64,000 nt of DNA from Marinicella marina (GTDB lineage: Bacteria; Pseudomonadota; Gammaproteobacteria; Xanthomonadales; Marinicellaceae): assembly GCF_030065545.1 (NCBI RefSeq), contig NZ_JASJNC010000004.1, forward strand, positions 186,001 through 250,000, in the 5' to 3' direction. A program made the translations under genes and the position numbers. Under the pieces are notes generated by a model. The model did no database searches, was not told the DNA's origin, and saw only the letters and a program-made list of their open reading frames with translations. Shown in pieces: positions 46,558 to 56,591 of this stretch (positions are counted from its first letter, which is position 1; each line of letters starts with the position of its first letter).

Positions 46558-48615
46558 ATGAAACCTGCCACACTGATGATGGTGCTGCTTTTGAGCAGCA
46601 GCCATTCCCTACGGGCTCAAACCATCCAAGATGAAGCCTCAGACCAAGACCAAGATGTTGAAAACGTTGCCCGCCAACCTAACCTGGTGGTCAGTGAAAA
46701 TGTGCCAGATATTCCTGCACCGCTACAAAGTGAGGCTAAAAAAATCAATGCATGGTCAGGCAGTGCATCGATCAATACCGATGAATATTGGCGCAACCAG
46801 CGTGCCGCAAACATCAAAGACATCTTAGACTTTGTACCTGGTGTATTTGCCCAACAACGCAACGGTGCCGAAAGCGCCCGCATTTCAATCCGTGGTTCCG
46901 GCTTGGGACGTCAGTTCCAAGGTGGTGGTTTGCTGTTATTACAAGATGGTGTGCCATTGAACACAGCAGATGGTTCATTCGACTTTCAGGCAGTTGATCC
47001 TTGGCTGATTGATTATGTGACTGTCTTTAGGGGAGGTAATGGCATGGCTTCAGGTGGCAGCACCTTAGGTGGTGTGATTAACCTGGGCACCACCCTACCT
47101 GATTTGGCCCAAAACAATGAACTGCGGTTATCTGCAGGCAGCTTCGGTAGCCAACGGGGCATGGTCGCATTCACCACAGGCAACGAAAACCAAGCTTTCA
47201 GACTGCGTACAAGTTTACTCAAACAAGATGGTTTCCGGATTCAAAATCAACAAAGAAGCAATCGATTTGATTTACAGCACCTGATTAAAGGTCAATCAAA
47301 CTGGCAGCACCGCATTGGTCTCTATCACCTGAATACCTACGCCGAATTACCCAGCAGTCTTTCCCAGACATTGATCGATGAGGATCCCAGACAATCAAGA
47401 GGCTTCAATATTTTTGGCAATTTCAACCGTGATATGACTTTAACTCGTTTGTCATATCAGCTGGCAAATGAGCACCTAAAGACAACCATATATTGGTCGC
47501 AAAAGCGCTTAAACAACCCAGTTTTCACTTACATCAACCGCGACTCCGATGATGCCGGCATCAACCTCAATTACCAACGCGGTAACCACCAGCTTCTACT
47601 CACCACCCAGTCCGGTGACCAAGATGAACGGCGACGAGAAAACGAAGCCGGCTTACCTGGAGCCGAACGGCTTACAAGATTCCAACAGGCCCAAACAACC
47701 ACTGCCGCATACAGTTATCAATTACCAATATTATCAAATACATACAGTGATCAGTTAACATTGGATTTAGGCCTACAAGCGGTATGGGCTGAACGCGAAA
47801 TCAAAGAAAGTTTTCCTGAAAGCATCACCAGCAATAAAGACTACAGTCAGTTAAATCCTCGTATCGCTGTGCGCTATCAACCGCAAGCCAACAAGCAGTG
47901 GTTTACCAGCTTGTCACGCAGTTTTGAAGCACCCACATTCGCTGAACTCAATAACGGCAATCAACCGGGATTTAATAACAGCATCAAAGCCCAATCCGCA
48001 GACACCTTCGAGGTTGGAACGCGTGGTTTTACAGAAACTTTTAATTGGGACATGAGCCTGTACTACAGCCGTATAGAAGATGAATTCATTCGTTTTCGAT
48101 TTCCTGATGGCGCCACCCGCACCACCAATGCCGAACAATCGATACACTGGGGCTTGGAAAGCGCTGTCAGTTGGCGCCTCAATCGAGACATGATTTCATC
48201 AGGTGACGAACTGACTCTGAGTAGTAATTATCAATACAACCAATTCAACCTGGATGATGATCCCACATTCAACAACAACCGCATTCCTGGCATACCTGAA
48301 CACTATGTTTTAACGCGTTTAGAGTATTTACATCCATCAGGTTGGCGCATCAGCCCTAACATTGAATGGGTTCCTTCGGCTTATTATGTTGATTTAGCCA
48401 ACTCCGTCAAAACCCAAAACTACCTGCTCACAGGTTTAAGCGTGACATACACCCAAACCAATGGGCTGAGCTGGTTTTTTGACGCCAAAAACCTCAATGA
48501 CCAAACCTATATCAGCACTACCCTGCCCATCCCAGATGCCGGTGGCAGCGATGGCAATTATTTTTACAGTGGCGAAGGCCGGGCCTTTTATGCTGGTTTA
48601 ACTTGGGCTTTTTAA
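46558..48615 (+). CDS. TonB-dependent outer-membrane receptor
   Basis: A 685-residue receptor. A signal peptide ending LRAQ is followed by a plug domain (about 70-190: IKDILDFVPGVFAQQRN, RISIRGSGLGRQFQGGG, LLLQDGVPLNTADG, VFRGGNGMASGGSTLGGVINL). A 22-strand-type beta-barrel region ends in a terminal aromatic (AGLTWAF), as expected for outer-membrane insertion. Siderophore, cobalamin and sugar receptors share this form. The position 18 bp behind a sugar dehydrogenase suggests a carbohydrate-related ligand or PQQ uptake; both are inference. No strong ribosome-binding site is seen before the ATG, so translation may be coupled. Confidence 0.92.
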   Translation: MKPATLMMVLLLSSSHSLRAQTIQDEASDQDQDVENVARQPNLVVSENVPDIPAPLQSEAKKINAWSGSASINTDEYWRNQRAANIKDILDFVPGVFAQQRNGAESARISIRGSGLGRQFQGGGLLLLQDGVPLNTADGSFDFQAVDPWLIDYVTVFRGGNGMASGGSTLGGVINLGTTLPDLAQNNELRLSAGSFGSQRGMVAFTTGNENQAFRLRTSLLKQDGFRIQNQQRSNRFDLQHLIKGQSNWQHRIGLYHLNTYAELPSSLSQTLIDEDPRQSRGFNIFGNFNRDMTLTRLSYQLANEHLKTTIYWSQKRLNNPVFTYINRDSDDAGINLNYQRGNHQLLLTTQSGDQDERRRENEAGLPGAERLTRFQQAQTTTAAYSYQLPILSNTYSDQLTLDLGLQAVWAEREIKESFPESITSNKDYSQLNPRIAVRYQPQANKQWFTSLSRSFEAPTFAELNNGNQPGFNNSIKAQSADTFEVGTRGFTETFNWDMSLYYSRIEDEFIRFRFPDGATRTTNAEQSIHWGLESAVSWRLNRDMISSGDELTLSSNYQYNQFNLDDDPTFNNNRIPGIPEHYVLTRLEYLHPSGWRISPNIEWVPSAYYVDLANSVKTQNYLLTGLSVTYTQTNGLSWFFDAKNLNDQTYISTTLPIPDAGGSDGNYFYSGEGRAFYAGLTWAF

Positions 48616-48815
48616 TGCTGCGACTTCAGGCATATCGCTAACGGTTTGACTGTCACTAGATTAGCATCTGAAGACATTTAACTTTTTAGTTATTTTTTCG
48701 TTAAAAAATTTATGCAGCTAAATTATTTACCCTTTTTTGTTATCTGCGTCTCATTTATCTAAAGTGTTTATAAAATCACTTAAGCTATAATGTTTGCTTA
48801 ATCATTCAAAAGGAC

Positions 48816-50261
48816 ATGACTTTGAAAACAGAAAATAAATTCCATTTGTTACTTTTATTGACTGCTGTGTTTTTGACACAAAACACCCAAGCTGCGGTGC
48901 ACATCAGCCAAAACAACCAAGGCCAAGCCATTGTTTTCCCCTATTTTACAGTGGCCAATGATTTGAATACATTATTCAGTATCAGTAATGAACAAAACAC
49001 CGCCAAAGCAGTCAAAATCAATATCAGAGAAGGCAAAGGCGGCGATGCCATGTATTCTCTTAATCTCTATCTTGGCGCCCAAGATACTTGGACCATGGCC
49101 TTAGTTGAAACCGATGGATTCATCAACTTATTGACCGGTGATGAGTCCTGTGTAATCAATTTGGTTGCTCCAGATATTGAAAGTGCAGTTAATTGGGACT
49201 GGCAAACCGGCATGGTTGAAGTCATTGAAATGGGCAACTTCTCCATTGAATCAGAACTTTTTTTCCCAAACCCATTCACCAATGACATCACCACCGAAGA
49301 AAATTGTCAGAACATCATCAGTGCTTGGACTGATAGTGGTGTATGGACATCTGACAGTTCCGATAATTTGAATCCAGTGTCCGGTGGACTGACCGGCCAG
49401 GTTTCGGTGTTTGATGTGGCCAGAGGGTTTACTTTTCAGGTACCATCAGTGACTTTGAATGACTTTTTTCCAAGTGGTTCAATCAATCACTTTGCACCCA
49501 ACTCTGGTTTGCCTGATTTGAACAGTGGCGATAACATCAGTTCGGTGCTTTACCAAGGGAACTTAATCACAACAGTTTGGCCAACTGGCTATGAAGCAGT
49601 CAGCGCCCTGTTGATGAAAACCAGCACCAGTAATGATTTTACCCTTGAGGCTTTCATTGATGCCAAAAGTGAATGGGTGATCAGTTTTCCAACATTGAAT
49701 TTTCACTTAAACAACAATCTCACCACAGAACCTTTTATGACCAGTGACTTCAACACAGTACTGGAACCGGGCCAATTCTTTTTTTCACAATATACTGGTG
49801 TTCCAGTGATTGAACGCAGTGGTTTGTATGATCGCGATGGAAGGTTCTATTTTACGGATTTATCCATTGTAGACCCGCCTCCACCACCTTCATTTACGGC
49901 ACTGAAATTTGACAGCATGGTTAATACCACTGTAATGATAGGAGTACTACCACCTTTCATTGATGGCGTTCGAACCTTCCCCCCTTCAACCATTTCTGGC
50001 GAACCCAGAGACAATGTTTTTCATTACTTTGTGGACACTTCATCCAACCCTAATCTTGATACAGGTAAACGCACCGAAAGAATTCAGTATCAAGTCAATG
50101 ACCGCGGTATCGACCAACTTTCTCAAGCCACTCAAAATTACCATGGTCTTCCCTTCATTGCTTTTGCCTACAGTCGTTATACAAATGCCAATGCACAACC
50201 TGGATTATTAGCCACTTATTCAAGTGCCTTGATGAATCGCAGTGAAAGCAAAATTGATTGA
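48816..50261 (+). CDS. Secreted protein of unknown function
   Basis: A 481-residue protein with a signal peptide (about 1-27, ending NTQAA). Mature N-terminus VHISQNNQGQAIVFPYFTVANDLNTLFSI and the later KAVKINIREGKGG and LNLYLGAQDTWTMALVETDG resemble secreted proteins I have seen in marine gammaproteobacteria, always without assigned function. It is largely beta in character; two cysteines (GDESCVIN and EENCQN) may form a disulfide. An AAAAGGA lies a few nt before the ATG, and a TATAAT at 48786-48791 preceded by GC could be its promoter. A strong hairpin (50289-50330) follows. Location is probably periplasmic or surface. Confidence 0.75.
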   Translation: MTLKTENKFHLLLLLTAVFLTQNTQAAVHISQNNQGQAIVFPYFTVANDLNTLFSISNEQNTAKAVKINIREGKGGDAMYSLNLYLGAQDTWTMALVETDGFINLLTGDESCVINLVAPDIESAVNWDWQTGMVEVIEMGNFSIESELFFPNPFTNDITTEENCQNIISAWTDSGVWTSDSSDNLNPVSGGLTGQVSVFDVARGFTFQVPSVTLNDFFPSGSINHFAPNSGLPDLNSGDNISSVLYQGNLITTVWPTGYEAVSALLMKTSTSNDFTLEAFIDAKSEWVISFPTLNFHLNNNLTTEPFMTSDFNTVLEPGQFFFSQYTGVPVIERSGLYDRDGRFYFTDLSIVDPPPPPSFTALKFDSMVNTTVMIGVLPPFIDGVRTFPPSTISGEPRDNVFHYFVDTSSNPNLDTGKRTERIQYQVNDRGIDQLSQATQNYHGLPFIAFAYSRYTNANAQPGLLATYSSALMNRSESKID

Positions 50262-50288
50262 CTGTTTAAGATGTGATTTTTAAAAACC

Positions 50289-50330
50289 TCTGCAGCGATT
50301 AAATATTGATTTGTATCTAATCGCTGCGGG
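50289..50330 (+). terminator. Hairpin after the 481-aa secreted-protein gene
   Basis: A perfect 10-bp inverted repeat, GCAGCGATTA and TAATCGCTGC (50292-50301 / 50318-50327), with a 16-nt loop. It extends to about 13 pairs with G-U pairs. It lies 30 nt after the stop codon. No U-run follows on the plus strand, so it is terminator-like rather than a proven intrinsic terminator. Confidence 0.45.
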
Positions 50331-50451
50331 CAATTTATAGAAATGCGTTTTTAAAATAATTAAAAACACGTTACTTCAAACCTTTTTATGAACGTGTTCA
50401 CAGTCCGATTGCAAACGCAGCTTATAATGATTTAATTAATCAACACATGGA

Positions 50452-51213
50452 ATGATCATGCTGGTAAAAAACATATCCTTCATTGGCGTTATATTCACAG
50501 CCATGTTTATGATAAATGTTGTTCATGCACAAACAGCTTTCCTTGAACAAAACGGCTTAATCATAATTGAATTAGAGTCATTAACAGATATTCCAAATGG
50601 CTGGTCTGAGGAAAGCGTGTTCGATGAAATATCAGGGACCAGTTACCACCGTTATGCTGGTAATAACCAATTCAATAACCCGGGTGTGGACTTGTTTGAA
50701 GTGTTGATATTTATCCAAAACCCAGGTACCTATCAATTTCGTTGGCGCAACTTAATTGCAAAGGGCGACTCAAACACCGATGCCAATGATTCTTGGCTCA
50801 GAATCATTGCTGATGCTTATTACGGCCAACAAGGCAACGACAGCATTGTTTGTCCCAAAGGCTATGACCCAAACAACAATGACTGCCCAATTAACCTCGA
50901 TGCCGACGGTGAAGTCACGCCTGAGGGGTCAGGCAGTAACGGCTGGTTTAAAGTCTATCGCAGTGGTTCGGGCTTATGGAAATGGAGCACCCGCACCAGT
51001 GACAATGATGCCCATGAGATCTTTGCCCGATTTGATACCAGCGGTTTGTATTTAATCCAAATTTCTGGCCGCTCCCAGAACCATGCCATTGACCGCATGG
51101 TTCTGAATGATGTTAATTATAACGGCGATCCAACTGACTTGATTTTGCCCGAGTCAACAACCATCGATGCTGATTTGATTTTTGCTGATGGTTTTAACGG
51201 TGAATTCTTTTAA
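50452..51213 (+). CDS. Secreted CBM-like protein with C-terminal IFADGF motif
   Basis: A 253-residue protein with a signal peptide (about 1-26, ending NVVHA). The mature part is a beta-sandwich-like sequence: IIIELESLTDIPNGW, YQFRWRNLI, SWLRIIADAYYG, GLYLIQISGRSQNHAIDRMVL. This pattern resembles carbohydrate-binding modules of the CBM6/DUF5010 kind, where an R/D pair lies in the last strand. A two-cysteine loop (VCPKGYDPNNNDCP) is present. The C-terminus, TIDADLIFADGFNGEFF, contains an acidic-IFxDGF motif that may act in secretion or sorting; compare the Reeler-like protein's ending. A TATAAT at 50423-50428 is a candidate -10. Ligand unknown. Confidence 0.7.
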   Translation: MIMLVKNISFIGVIFTAMFMINVVHAQTAFLEQNGLIIIELESLTDIPNGWSEESVFDEISGTSYHRYAGNNQFNNPGVDLFEVLIFIQNPGTYQFRWRNLIAKGDSNTDANDSWLRIIADAYYGQQGNDSIVCPKGYDPNNNDCPINLDADGEVTPEGSGSNGWFKVYRSGSGLWKWSTRTSDNDAHEIFARFDTSGLYLIQISGRSQNHAIDRMVLNDVNYNGDPTDLILPESTTIDADLIFADGFNGEFF

Positions 51214-51229
51214 TCAATAGCACCTCAAA

Positions 51230-54200
51230 TCATTCTTTTTTGGTGGTTTTTTTTACTGCTTTCTTTTTGCTCGCTGACTTGTTCATCGCAGAACGTTTGG
51301 CAGCTTTGCTTTTGACCGTCTGACTTTCAGTTGTGTTTACCGTTCTGGTGGATTTTGAAAGACTGAGGTTCTTGATTTTTTGACTCAGTTCAGTCACCTG
51401 CTCCAGTACCTCATTATTGATATTAAGCTTCTTATTCATCGCTACCACAATCGGTACGAACGATGTTTCCAAAGTCTCAGACAGTGAAATCATCGCATCA
51501 TCAAGACCAGGCAACGGCTCATTTGAGACGTTGACTTGTAAATTCAGTTTCTCTATAGCTTGACTCAATCGATCGCTGACAATTGACAACTGTTGTTCAG
51601 TTTGACTTTGAGATGCTTGAGATTGTTGCATCCACTGCCCAGTCAATTCACTCATGTCGGTCTTTAAAGCACCAATTTGACTGGCAATCTTGGTGGCGCC
51701 ATCGGCCTCATCTCCAGCCAAAGCGTTGCGGATTTTAAATTCTGCTTTGATCGCCTGCCATCTTTCTTCATCTTCAGCATTCAAAGTACCTCTGAGTGCT
51801 TTCAATTTAAGTAAGTTTTCCTCAGCCCCAGTGGTCAACAGCTGCGCTTCACCCGCATAATGATCATCTATCAGCTGTTGCAGTTCATGCTGGTCCATCA
51901 CTGGTACCACTTTCTCAGCCAATTTATTCATGTTTCGGTAACTGCCCTGTAATTTGAAAGGTGGTTCTTGTCGGTACCTGTCATCCATCGCAGCAGATGA
52001 AATGTACGCTTGATTGACTTTCAAGATCACTTCTTGGACTGTGAACAAGTGTTTTAAAACAGTAATGATTTCGTTGATTTCACTGCTGGCATAACTGTGA
52101 GACAAATCTGATGTAGCCACTTCTTTGCCTTTGGCCATATCCATCAACAGGTATAAGTCATTCATCTCTCGCAGTGCCAGAGGAGCCAGCACCGGATTCG
52201 ATGTCAATGAGTTTTCAATGTAACTCATAGCAAACACATCCTCTTGTCCACCCAGAATGTCACCTAAGTTATAGACGTCGGCCCGATTGGCCAACATATC
52301 AGGAACCCTAAAGACTTCACCTGATTCGGTATACGGATTACCCGCCATGATCACACAGAATTTTTTGCCACGCATGTCATAGGTTTTACTCATGCCGCGC
52401 CACACCCCTTCGATTTTACGGGTACCGTCACATAACGAGATGAATTTCTGCAAGAACTCGGCATGGGTGTGCTGGATGTCATCCAAATACAACATCACAT
52501 TATTCCCCATCTCCAATGCTAAATTAAGCTTTTCAAGCTCTTGTTTGGCTGTTGCATTGGGCGCATTGGCTGGATCCAATGATTTGACATCATGCCCCAA
52601 TGAAGGACAGTTGATTTTCATAAAATTCAAACCCAAACGGTTCGCTGTGTACTCCATCAAAGTGGTTTTGCCGTAGCCTGGCGGTGATATTAACAGCAAC
52701 AAACCCATCAAATCACTGCGTTTGTTTTGTCCGGCGGCGCCCATCTGTTTGGCCAAATTATCACCAATGATGGGTAAATAAGACTGATTGATCAATTGGT
52801 TACGCACGAACGATGCCAATGGTCTGGCTTTGAAAGTTTCCAGCGCCATTTGTGCACGTTGTTCGTGCATCACGGTTTGTTTCATTTCACGGTATTCTTG
52901 GTATTCAGGCACCAGTTGTTGGTGATAATGGCTCAAACGCTCCATGAACTCATCGAACTCAAATTTGAGTGTGCGATTTTTGATGCGACTGTGATCCCCC
53001 AATAGATCGTCTACCTGACAAGCCAAATCCAATGCCGAAGCATCGTAAGCCTTGCCCTGTTTTGCCAAAATCAGCACAGTGGCTTCATTGATGAAGCGCA
53101 GCATGTCCTGATTTATTTCATTGTCTTTGCGAATCATGCCACTGAGCCAATAACCAATCAATTGCCACTGTTGTTTGGGGTCATCATTGAGCGCATCCAG
53201 CTCATTTTTGAAAGCCTTATCCTCTCCCACCGCGGTCAAATGATCATTCAGTTGTTTAACTAAATCTGCCGCATGTTTAGAGACTTGAAATGTTTTGGTC
53301 GGTGAATCATCAACGATATGGGCCAAAAGGAATTCAGCGGCCAACAGCATTTGTGCTGCGTTAAAGCGCAAATCATTCTGTAGATAAAAGGCGTCCATCT
53401 CCGCTTTGAATTCAACATACAAGTCTTGGCACATAGATCGGTCACCCAAGGTTTTGGCAATTTTATTAGCAGTTTGAGCGCGCTGTGTATAGTGCTTTTG
53501 GTTTTTAACACTGCTGTGCAACCAAAAATAGCTAGCCAATGCCCGAGCACTGGGCCCAAACATCATCAAAGGCGCTGTTTGGTATATCTGCAGCAATTGG
53601 CTGATGATTTTACTGGCATCATGATCATGGATGCCTTTTTCATAGCCTTCTTGGTAACGCGGGTTGGCATAGGCCTTGACAAAATCAACCAATGCCTCTT
53701 CATCCAACGACACCAACTGATCTATGCTGCTGCCTGCTTCACCCTGAATGGCATCTTGAAAAATGTTGTAAGCCAAATACTCGGCTCGGTAAACCGAGTC
53801 ATTTTCTGAGCTCATTGTTTGTGGCCAAAAGTCCTTGTAATCGTGTAGCTTTTGGTTATTCACAGGCTCATAAAAATCAGTCCCAGACAAATGAAAATAC
53901 AGGGCATCATTCCTTGGCAAAATGGTCAAATCAAGTGACTGGGTGTTGACGCTGAAACGGTGTTTCCCCAATTTAATGTTCTTGCCACCGTCTTCAAATA
54001 TGTCCTGCTTGTCCCTCAACGAACGTATGGCCTGCTCTTTGATGGCTTTTAGTCTGGCCTCTGTGTCATCGGCTTTGACACTGTCATCCAAGTCATGCAA
54101 CTGACCGATCAGCTCCTTGACTTTATGAATCATGGGATCGGAAGAATAATAGGTGTTCAATTGATCACTGTCGGTGAACTTCAAAGAACGCCGCTCTATA

Positions 54201-56551
54201 CTTTTTAACACCCGAGTGGCTGCAGATTGTACATTCTCGGCTTTGCGTTGGCGTTGATCAATCAGACTTTGTTTCTTGTTTTCAAAGGTCTCGTGTAGTT
54301 CTTCGCGTTTGGTCAGTATTTGGTCTAAAAAGGCTTCGTTCTCACTGAAGTTAACCTCAAGCTCTTCCAACAACACCATCAAACGCGCCAACTGTTCATC
54401 ACAACCATCAGGCGTTTCTGCCAGGGCCACCCCACTGGTGATGCTTTGCGAAAGGACTGCCAATTGAGCACCAAACTCAGCCACTGATTCAGTTGCTGAC
54501 AGCTCCTTGCTGGTCAGCTTAGCATGCGCTTTGGTTTGATTGATCCGAGAGTATACTTGTGAAACTGACTCTAATATGGCGGTTTTCTGCAGCGTATCAT
54601 CAATTTCTAAACCGTTGATGACCTCTGAGAGTGCATCCAAACCCAAACTCATTTCATCCAATTCGTCCAACAAAGGCTTTAAATCTTTGACTGTTTTAAT
54701 CTCAGCGGTTTTTTGGTGCACCTCATCGACCACCTGCTCATAATGCAACATGGCTTGTTCATCCGACAGGAACTGAATGGTTCTTTTACCCAGTGCCTCA
54801 ATTTCATCATCCACTTGCAATGACAAGTCTTCAATCGCACTTAAATCAATATAACGGTACTCGCGCAATGACAACAAGTGGCCTTTTTGTCGTTTTAACT
54901 GCAACAAACCATCTACAAATGGTGCTGGCGTATCCCAATTAGCAATTTTGATTTCACGAAGTAATTGTTGTAAGTCATGCTGAGCCTCTTTCAACGCTTT
55001 GGCACTTTGTAGATTGATTGATTTGACCTTTTCAAACTCGTCCAACACCAATTCTGATGTTTCACCAATCAAATCCAACTGTTCTGAGAAATCACCCACG
55101 GCTGAATTTTCCAGCCAATAATAACCATCCTTCACCCGCTGGATGTTTTTTATCAAATCCTCATAGACTTGAACACTGGGTTGTTGCTCACTGATCAGTT
55201 TGGAAATACCATATAGTTCTGAGATGCCTTGGACCAATTCCGCATTTCCAATGGTTGATAATTCACTGTCATCTTTGCTTTGACTGGCACTGTATTCCTC
55301 ACTGGTATAAGGCGTTTGCCAGATTTGCATGGGGTGTATCCGCGTCGCCTCAGTTGACTCGGCGCGAAAAATAATCATTTTGCCATCATCATATAATGAA
55401 TAACCGTGACCAAAAATGGGATTTTGTAATTCCTTGCGGATGGTGTTGTAAGAATAAAGCGCCAGTTTTCCTTCCAGCTTTTCATAAAACACATACAGCA
55501 CATCTTCGCCATTGGGTGCATTCCAGCGCCGTTTGAACAACAAACCATCTACATCTTCAGCAAAGACTTTGGATTCACCACTTTGTAAGTAGTAACCACC
55601 AGGGAAAATGATGCCATGATCATTTGGCAACTGCACACAAGCATGTCCCAAGGCATCTATTCGCAAGACCTCATTGTTGCGGGTATTGAACACAAAATAA
55701 CGCCAATCTTGTTCTTTGTAAGGCAAGATTTTTAATAAAATCAAGGCATGGACTTTGGCATAGTAGATGTCGGCATCTTCCAAAGATTGATTCGGTTCAT
55801 CAACCGCCTCTTGGTAAATACCCTCACCATCCTCGGTGTTATTCTCGACCTTGATGGTCAAATCACCACCGACGGTTTCAACAAAAACTTCATCCATGAT
55901 TGATACATGAGGGTGACGGCCTTGAACGAATTGGTCTCGCTCGGCTTTGTGCCACTCAAAATCATAAGCCGGTGGTAATTCAATGTCGCGCTCACCGCGA
56001 TCATCGATGTATTGCACTTCACCGTTGTTGCCTATGACCCAACGAAATACCCTGATGTCGCCGATTTTTTCGCCAATTTGGAATGCCGCCAAGAGTTTTT
56101 GATCGACCACACGCAGCTGAATCAACTCGGCTTTTTTGTAGTAACTGTAGAGCTCTAAAAACTGTTTAACAAAAACCTCGTCAGCCAGGAATGAACCGGC
56201 CAATGGTTCCGCTTTGACTTCAAATTTTCCCTCGTTTTCATGCAGCGAATACAGCGCGAAAACGTCCTTTACTTGGGTGGCTTTTTTTAAACCAATAAAC
56301 ACATTGTAGCCAAACAACAATTGTCCATTGATTCGCACCATATCACGTGGTGTGCAATTGTTTTCTGTTCTTACCCTGACCCGATCAACCACTTCAAGTA
56401 CCGTTTTGCCGAATGTTGATTCACGCAATTGGTTCAAGCCAATGATTTTTTGTTCTAATTGTTTGTTTTGTTCCTCTAGGCGTTTGCGAATGACCTCATA
56501 TGAGCCGCCACTGGCTACCGCTTGATTGATGGTGCTGTTGTTATCAGCCAT
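51230..56551 (-). CDS. Giant AAA+ ATPase of the DNA-repair-ATPase (DUF3686-type) family
   Basis: A 1773-residue cytosolic protein, the largest in the window. Residues about 1-480 form a beta-rich, repeat-like N-terminal domain (DUF3686-type as I recall the name), with blocks such as NGQLLFGYNVFIGLKK and YFVFNTRNNEVLRIDALG. Long coiled-coil helices occupy about 480-880, and a helical region about 900-1280. A AAA+ domain follows: Walker A PPGYGKTTLMEY near residue 1294, Walker B VMLYLDDIQH near 1355, sensor 1 VIMAGNPYTESG near 1403. A basic, Lys/Ser/Ala-rich tail closes the protein. The database label 'DNA repair ATPase' is not backed by any nuclease or DNA-binding motif seen here; adjacency to flotillin, OB-fold and PspA genes argues for a membrane-related role. 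A GGAG lies 7 nt before the ATG. Confidence 0.8.
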   Translation of the reverse strand: MADNNSTINQAVASGGSYEVIRKRLEEQNKQLEQKIIGLNQLRESTFGKTVLEVVDRVRVRTENNCTPRDMVRINGQLLFGYNVFIGLKKATQVKDVFALYSLHENEGKFEVKAEPLAGSFLADEVFVKQFLELYSYYKKAELIQLRVVDQKLLAAFQIGEKIGDIRVFRWVIGNNGEVQYIDDRGERDIELPPAYDFEWHKAERDQFVQGRHPHVSIMDEVFVETVGGDLTIKVENNTEDGEGIYQEAVDEPNQSLEDADIYYAKVHALILLKILPYKEQDWRYFVFNTRNNEVLRIDALGHACVQLPNDHGIIFPGGYYLQSGESKVFAEDVDGLLFKRRWNAPNGEDVLYVFYEKLEGKLALYSYNTIRKELQNPIFGHGYSLYDDGKMIIFRAESTEATRIHPMQIWQTPYTSEEYSASQSKDDSELSTIGNAELVQGISELYGISKLISEQQPSVQVYEDLIKNIQRVKDGYYWLENSAVGDFSEQLDLIGETSELVLDEFEKVKSINLQSAKALKEAQHDLQQLLREIKIANWDTPAPFVDGLLQLKRQKGHLLSLREYRYIDLSAIEDLSLQVDDEIEALGKRTIQFLSDEQAMLHYEQVVDEVHQKTAEIKTVKDLKPLLDELDEMSLGLDALSEVINGLEIDDTLQKTAILESVSQVYSRINQTKAHAKLTSKELSATESVAEFGAQLAVLSQSITSGVALAETPDGCDEQLARLMVLLEELEVNFSENEAFLDQILTKREELHETFENKKQSLIDQRQRKAENVQSAATRVLKSIERRSLKFTDSDQLNTYYSSDPMIHKVKELIGQLHDLDDSVKADDTEARLKAIKEQAIRSLRDKQDIFEDGGKNIKLGKHRFSVNTQSLDLTILPRNDALYFHLSGTDFYEPVNNQKLHDYKDFWPQTMSSENDSVYRAEYLAYNIFQDAIQGEAGSSIDQLVSLDEEALVDFVKAYANPRYQEGYEKGIHDHDASKIISQLLQIYQTAPLMMFGPSARALASYFWLHSSVKNQKHYTQRAQTANKIAKTLGDRSMCQDLYVEFKAEMDAFYLQNDLRFNAAQMLLAAEFLLAHIVDDSPTKTFQVSKHAADLVKQLNDHLTAVGEDKAFKNELDALNDDPKQQWQLIGYWLSGMIRKDNEINQDMLRFINEATVLILAKQGKAYDASALDLACQVDDLLGDHSRIKNRTLKFEFDEFMERLSHYHQQLVPEYQEYREMKQTVMHEQRAQMALETFKARPLASFVRNQLINQSYLPIIGDNLAKQMGAAGQNKRSDLMGLLLLISPPGYGKTTLMEYTANRLGLNFMKINCPSLGHDVKSLDPANAPNATAKQELEKLNLALEMGNNVMLYLDDIQHTHAEFLQKFISLCDGTRKIEGVWRGMSKTYDMRGKKFCVIMAGNPYTESGEVFRVPDMLANRADVYNLGDILGGQEDVFAMSYIENSLTSNPVLAPLALREMNDLYLLMDMAKGKEVATSDLSHSYASSEINEIITVLKHLFTVQEVILKVNQAYISSAAMDDRYRQEPPFKLQGSYRNMNKLAEKVVPVMDQHELQQLIDDHYAGEAQLLTTGAEENLLKLKALRGTLNAEDEERWQAIKAEFKIRNALAGDEADGATKIASQIGALKTDMSELTGQWMQQSQASQSQTEQQLSIVSDRLSQAIEKLNLQVNVSNEPLPGLDDAMISLSETLETSFVPIVVAMNKKLNINNEVLEQVTELSQKIKNLSLSKSTRTVNTTESQTVKSKAAKRSAMNKSASKKKAVKKTTKKE

Positions 56552-56591
56552 GCCTCACTCCAAAATACTGTAATTAAACGTTCCTTGCCAG

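Noticed and set aside
53426-53809. 127-aa plus-strand frame
   Set aside because: It lies wholly inside the AAA+ ATPase gene on the opposite strand with shadow-like composition.
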